NCBI RefSeq assembly: GCF_018401815.1
Contig: NZ_JAGYKG010000001.1
Location: 496,001-560,000 of the forward strand
Length of the DNA stretch: 64,000 nt
Source: Nonlabens sp.
GTDB lineage: Bacteria > Bacteroidota > Bacteroidia > Flavobacteriales > Flavobacteriaceae
Reading direction: 5' to 3'
Under the pieces are notes generated by a model. The model had not been told where the DNA came from, did not search any database, and saw nothing but the letters and a program-made list of their open reading frames with translations. A program made the translations under genes and the position numbers. Below are positions 60,920 through 64,000 of the stretch, piece after piece (position 1 is the stretch's first letter; each line of letters starts with the position of its first letter).

Positions 60920-62077
60920 ATGCCTTTTTACCATAAACTGGGTAAAATACCACCCAAAAGACACACGCAATTTAGAAAACCCGATGGTTCTCTTTATTCA
61001 GAACAACTTTTTGGAACCATAGGTTTTGAAGGGACGTCCACAAATTCTTATCATATGTACCGTCCTACTATGGTGAAAGAAATTAAAAACCAATACAGTG
61101 TCAAACCAGTAATAGCACTGAAAAACCACCTTAAATCTTACCGACTAAAAGGCTTTCAAATACAACCTGAAGCCGACTATCTAGAAAGTCGTAAAACCGT
61201 TTTGATGAATAGTGACGTGGCTATTATTCTTGCTGCGCCAAAAGAATCTACTAAGGATTATTTCTATAAAAACAGCGATGCCGACGAATTGCTTTTTGTT
61301 CATAAAGGAACAGGAACCTTGCGTACTCATTTAGGGAATTTAGAATTTAAATACGGAGATTACTTGTTGATCCCTAGAGGTATTATTTATAAAATTGATT
61401 TTGACACTACTGACAATAGACTCTTTATTGTGGAGAGTAGACGCCCCATATACACTCCCAAACGCTACAGAAATTGGTTTGGTCAATTGTTAGAACATGC
61501 GCCTTTTTGTGAACGAGACTTGAGAAGGCCTGAAACTCTAGAAACACATGACGAAAAAGGTGAATTTTTAATTAAAGTGAAAAAACAAGATGATATATTT
61601 GATATTGTCTATGCATCACACCCTTTTGATGTTGTAGGCTACGACGGTTACAATTTCCCATACGCTTTTTCTATTCATGATTTTGAACCTATAACTGGAC
61701 GCATTCATCAGCCGCCACCTGTACATCAAACCTTTGAAACAGACGCTTTTGTGGTTTGTAGTTTTGTACCTCGATTATACGATTACCATCCCAATAGCAT
61801 TCCTGCACCTTATAATCATAGCAATATAGATAGCGATGAAGTGCTTTATTATGTAGATGGTGATTTTATGAGTCGCAATGACATTGAGGCGGGACACATC
61901 AGCTTGCATCCTGCTGGTATTCCCCATGGACCTCACCCAGGAACTGTCGAAAAAAGTATCGGAAAAACAAAGACAGAAGAACTTGCTGTTATGGTAGATA
62001 CTTTTAAACCTTTAATGGTTACTAAAGAAGGATTAAAAATTGCCGATGAAAATTATCATAAAAGTTGGCTGGATTAA
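60920..62077 (+). CDS. hmgA: Homogentisate 1,2-dioxygenase
   Basis: Cupin-type iron enzyme of 385 residues opening the ring of homogentisate in tyrosine breakdown. GRIHQPPPVHQTFETD, VCSFVPRLYDYHPN, SIPAPYNHSNIDSDEVLYYV and HPAGIPHGPHPG contain the expected His and Glu iron ligands. It forms a catabolic set with hppD downstream. Confidence 0.94.
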   Translation: MPFYHKLGKIPPKRHTQFRKPDGSLYSEQLFGTIGFEGTSTNSYHMYRPTMVKEIKNQYSVKPVIALKNHLKSYRLKGFQIQPEADYLESRKTVLMNSDVAIILAAPKESTKDYFYKNSDADELLFVHKGTGTLRTHLGNLEFKYGDYLLIPRGIIYKIDFDTTDNRLFIVESRRPIYTPKRYRNWFGQLLEHAPFCERDLRRPETLETHDEKGEFLIKVKKQDDIFDIVYASHPFDVVGYDGYNFPYAFSIHDFEPITGRIHQPPPVHQTFETDAFVVCSFVPRLYDYHPNSIPAPYNHSNIDSDEVLYYVDGDFMSRNDIEAGHISLHPAGIPHGPHPGTVEKSIGKTKTEELAVMVDTFKPLMVTKEGLKIADENYHKSWLD

Positions 62078-62100
62078 TTTAACTGCAGCAAAAAATAACA

Positions 62101-62421
62101 GTGAAAAAGAACAAACCAAAATATTCTTATCCATCGCAGCAGTCTACTTTTTTCCCGTGGCAATACCAAGGGGTTAACTCGTTTAGTGATCCAAATGGAA
62201 AATTGACTTAAAATTGGAGATAAGCAATGGCAATGTGATTACGAAAATGTCACTTGGGGTTATGAAAAAAAGTCTAAAGAAACAAAAGAGTATAGCACCG
62301 AAGAGAAATGGAAGTAGGATGACGAAATAGACTCATTTAAAACAATAACCGATTCAACTATACCAATAGTAGAGGTACTACTTAAAGGAACTTCTCAAAA
62401 AGATAGCAATTATGATAGTTA
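62101..62421 (+). pseudogene. Decayed ORF between hmgA and hppD
   Basis: A GTG-started frame encodes ~35 residues (KYSYPSQQSTFFPWQYQGVN) to a TAA. A second frame then continues as GDKQWQCDYENVTWGYEKK, interrupted by a TAG and going on to VEVLLKGTSQKDSNYDS and a stop. The composition looks coding but broken. No family was recognised. Confidence 0.4.
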
Positions 62422-62520
62422 ACAGGATGGATATAACCCCCCACTTAAGAGCCATGTGGTAGCAAAGATGTCTCTTACTCCTACTAGATTCCTTTATTTA
62501 TTACATTAAAAAAATACATT

Positions 62521-63684
62521 ATGCCAGCAGATATAAAAAACCTAAAAGACCTACAAAATACGGAGTATTCCCTTAAGAAACTTTTTAAAGAAGCCGAAGA
62601 TTTCCTTCCCCTTCTAGGAACTGATCATGTAGAACTCTATGTAGGTAATGCCAAACAAAGTGCTCATTTTTATAAAACTGCTTTTGGCTTTCAATCAGAA
62701 GCGTATGCGGGTCTAGAGACAGGACTTAAAGATCGCGTTTCTTATGTATTGAGACAAGGTAAGATAAGACTCGTTCTCACCACTCCTCTACAAAAAAATG
62801 GAGAACTCAACGATCACATCAACCTTCACGGTGATGGAGTAAAAGTAGTCGCCCTATGGGTAGAAGACGCTCGAAAAGCATTTGAAGAAACTATTAAAAG
62901 AGGTGCTAAGCCTTACCTAGAGCCTACCGTATATCAAGACGATCATGGTGAAGTGGTAAAATCAGGGATTTACACCTATGGAGAGACCGTTCACCTGTTT
63001 ATTGAACGCAACAACTATAATGGAATTTTCCTTCCTGGATTTAAAAAATGGGAATCTCATTATAACCCGGAACCTGTAGGCCTTAAATTTATAGACCATA
63101 TGGTAGGAAATGTAGGATGGGATGAAATGAATACCTGGTGTAAATTTTATGGAGAAGTTATGGGGTTTGCACAAATCATTTCCTTTGCCGATGATGATAT
63201 TGCAACCGAATACACTGCCTTAATGAGTAAAGTAATGAGCAATGGAAACGGTAGAGTGAAGTTTCCAATCAATGAGCCTGCCAAAGGAAAAAAGAAATCC
63301 CAAATTGAAGAATACCTAGACTTTTACAATGGTCCAGGTGTACAACATATTGCCGTTGCTACTGATGATATTGTAGCTACTGTAAGCGCAATGAGAGACC
63401 GAGGTGTAGAGTTTCTATACGTCCCTGAAGAATATTATGACGATCTTATAGAACGTGTAGGAGAAATAGACGAAGATGTAGAAGTACTAAAAAAACACGG
63501 TATTCTTATAGACCGAGATGAAGAAGGTTATTTATTACAACTATTTACTAAGACTGTTGTCGATCGACCAACGATGTTTATAGAAGTAATACAGCGCAAA
63601 GGAGCCCAATCTTTTGGAGTGGGAAACTTTAAAGCACTGTTTGAAGCTATTGAAAGAGAACAAGCGTTAAGAGGTACTTTATAA
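62521..63684 (+). CDS. hppD: 4-hydroxyphenylpyruvate dioxygenase
   Basis: The protein has 387 residues with two VOC domains. GTDHVELYVGNAKQSAHFYKT begins the first. The iron ligands lie in the second: FIDHMVGNV, GVQHIAVAT and MFIEVIQR (His, His, Glu). It converts 4-hydroxyphenylpyruvate to homogentisate, the substrate of HmgA encoded upstream. Confidence 0.96.
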   Translation: MPADIKNLKDLQNTEYSLKKLFKEAEDFLPLLGTDHVELYVGNAKQSAHFYKTAFGFQSEAYAGLETGLKDRVSYVLRQGKIRLVLTTPLQKNGELNDHINLHGDGVKVVALWVEDARKAFEETIKRGAKPYLEPTVYQDDHGEVVKSGIYTYGETVHLFIERNNYNGIFLPGFKKWESHYNPEPVGLKFIDHMVGNVGWDEMNTWCKFYGEVMGFAQIISFADDDIATEYTALMSKVMSNGNGRVKFPINEPAKGKKKSQIEEYLDFYNGPGVQHIAVATDDIVATVSAMRDRGVEFLYVPEEYYDDLIERVGEIDEDVEVLKKHGILIDRDEEGYLLQLFTKTVVDRPTMFIEVIQRKGAQSFGVGNFKALFEAIEREQALRGTL

Positions 63685-63764
63685 TAAAACGATAATCAAT
63701 TAATTCCCATTTTGGAATAGACTTTGCAGTAGAGGGTGGTGGTACTAATTCACGATCAATTCTT

Positions 63765-64000
63765 ATGAATATGAAAAAGATTGTTTTTTTAATGGTGGCC
63801 GTTTTTGTAACGACTACTGCTTTTACTCCTGGCACTGTTACAACAAGTGCCTCAAAGCAAATGGCCTTTGAAAATGGGGAGTGGTTTAAATTCAGAATTC
63901 ACTATGGTGTATTTAATGCTAGCTACGCAGAGCTCAAGGTAAATAATGCAAGACTTAAGGGAAAACCAGTTTACCACATTAAAGGAAAAGGAAAATCTAC
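63765..64000 (+). CDS. DUF3108 family protein (5' part only)
   Basis: The frame opens at the ATG at 63765 and runs off the window edge after 78 codons. A signal peptide (MNMKKIVFLMVAVFVTTTAF) is followed by MAFENGEWFKFRIHYGVFNASYAEL, the characteristic DUF3108 start. This family of periplasmic proteins, of unknown function, often lies beside aromatic catabolism genes in flavobacteria. Confidence 0.85.
   Translation, partial: MNMKKIVFLMVAVFVTTTAFTPGTVTTSASKQMAFENGEWFKFRIHYGVFNASYAELKVNNARLKGKPVYHIKGKGKS

Overview
The window reads as a chromosome segment of a marine member of the Flavobacteriaceae (Bacteroidota). The evidence is two substrates with type IX secretion (T9SS) C-terminal sorting domains, a gliding-motility ABC ATPase (GldA), SusD/TonB-era outer-membrane architecture, Bacteroidota -7 promoter boxes (TAnnTTTG) in front of many genes, absence of clear Shine-Dalgarno sites, several TTG starts, and a lineage-typical gene order aroG-rsgA-dtd-mazG-aroA-queA-rlmN. 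A 14-16 bp palindrome (core CTTTCGCGAAAG) recurs about twelve times, in intergenic DNA and inside genes.

Layout. 1-16.5 kb: an outer-membrane barrel protein (cut by the window edge), der, a polyprenyl synthase, a T9SS protein, an arylsulfotransferase-like lipoprotein, rlmN, a T9SS serine protease, queA, aroA, mazG, dtd, rsgA, and a DAHP synthase/chorismate mutase fusion. Upstream of the fusion lie decayed remains of tyrA and pheA, which means the local branch from prephenate to Tyr and Phe is broken. 16.5-33.5 kb: gldA, a PIN/antitoxin pair, two glycosyltransferases plus a purine nucleoside phosphorylase (an arsenosugar-type set), rpsO, pnp, rpe, a MarC protein, a CtpA-type protease, dCMP deaminase, a HupE-like protein, a hybrid histidine kinase, a CBS protein, a BLUF blue-light sensor and an FAD oxidoreductase.

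33.6-41.9 kb is the accessory region and the most unusual part. All genes point the same way (minus strand). Two copies of a ~980 bp block encode the same lipoprotein N-terminus, but each ends in a different C-terminal domain (a DUF6973-like domain; an HExxH zincin-like domain) and each is followed within 1-3 bases by a different small membrane or lipoprotein gene, the layout of polymorphic toxin/immunity pairs. Genes are separated by long imperfect palindromes, and repeat homology stops abruptly at an AAC/GTT core inside these palindromes. This suggests an integron-like (attC-like) gene-cassette array without a local integrase. It contains a third orphan immunity-gene fragment, repeated remnants of a 58-residue ORF, a matrixin protease and two lipocalin-like lipoproteins, and it abuts a tRNA-Ser gene.

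42-64 kb is again core genome: ansA, an acyltransferase, tatD, a retropepsin-like protein, rpsP-rimM-tRNA methyltransferase, a glutaryl-CoA dehydrogenase-type enzyme, a DUF3050 protein, NifU/Mrp iron-sulfur factors, a Gre-factor gene broken by an in-frame stop, a hydrolase, thioredoxin, manA, uvrC, a patatin/barrel protein, and tyrosine catabolism genes hmgA and hppD. Loss of tyrA/pheA together with retention of hmgA/hppD hints at a peptide-consuming lifestyle, although copies of tyrA/pheA elsewhere in the genome cannot be excluded.
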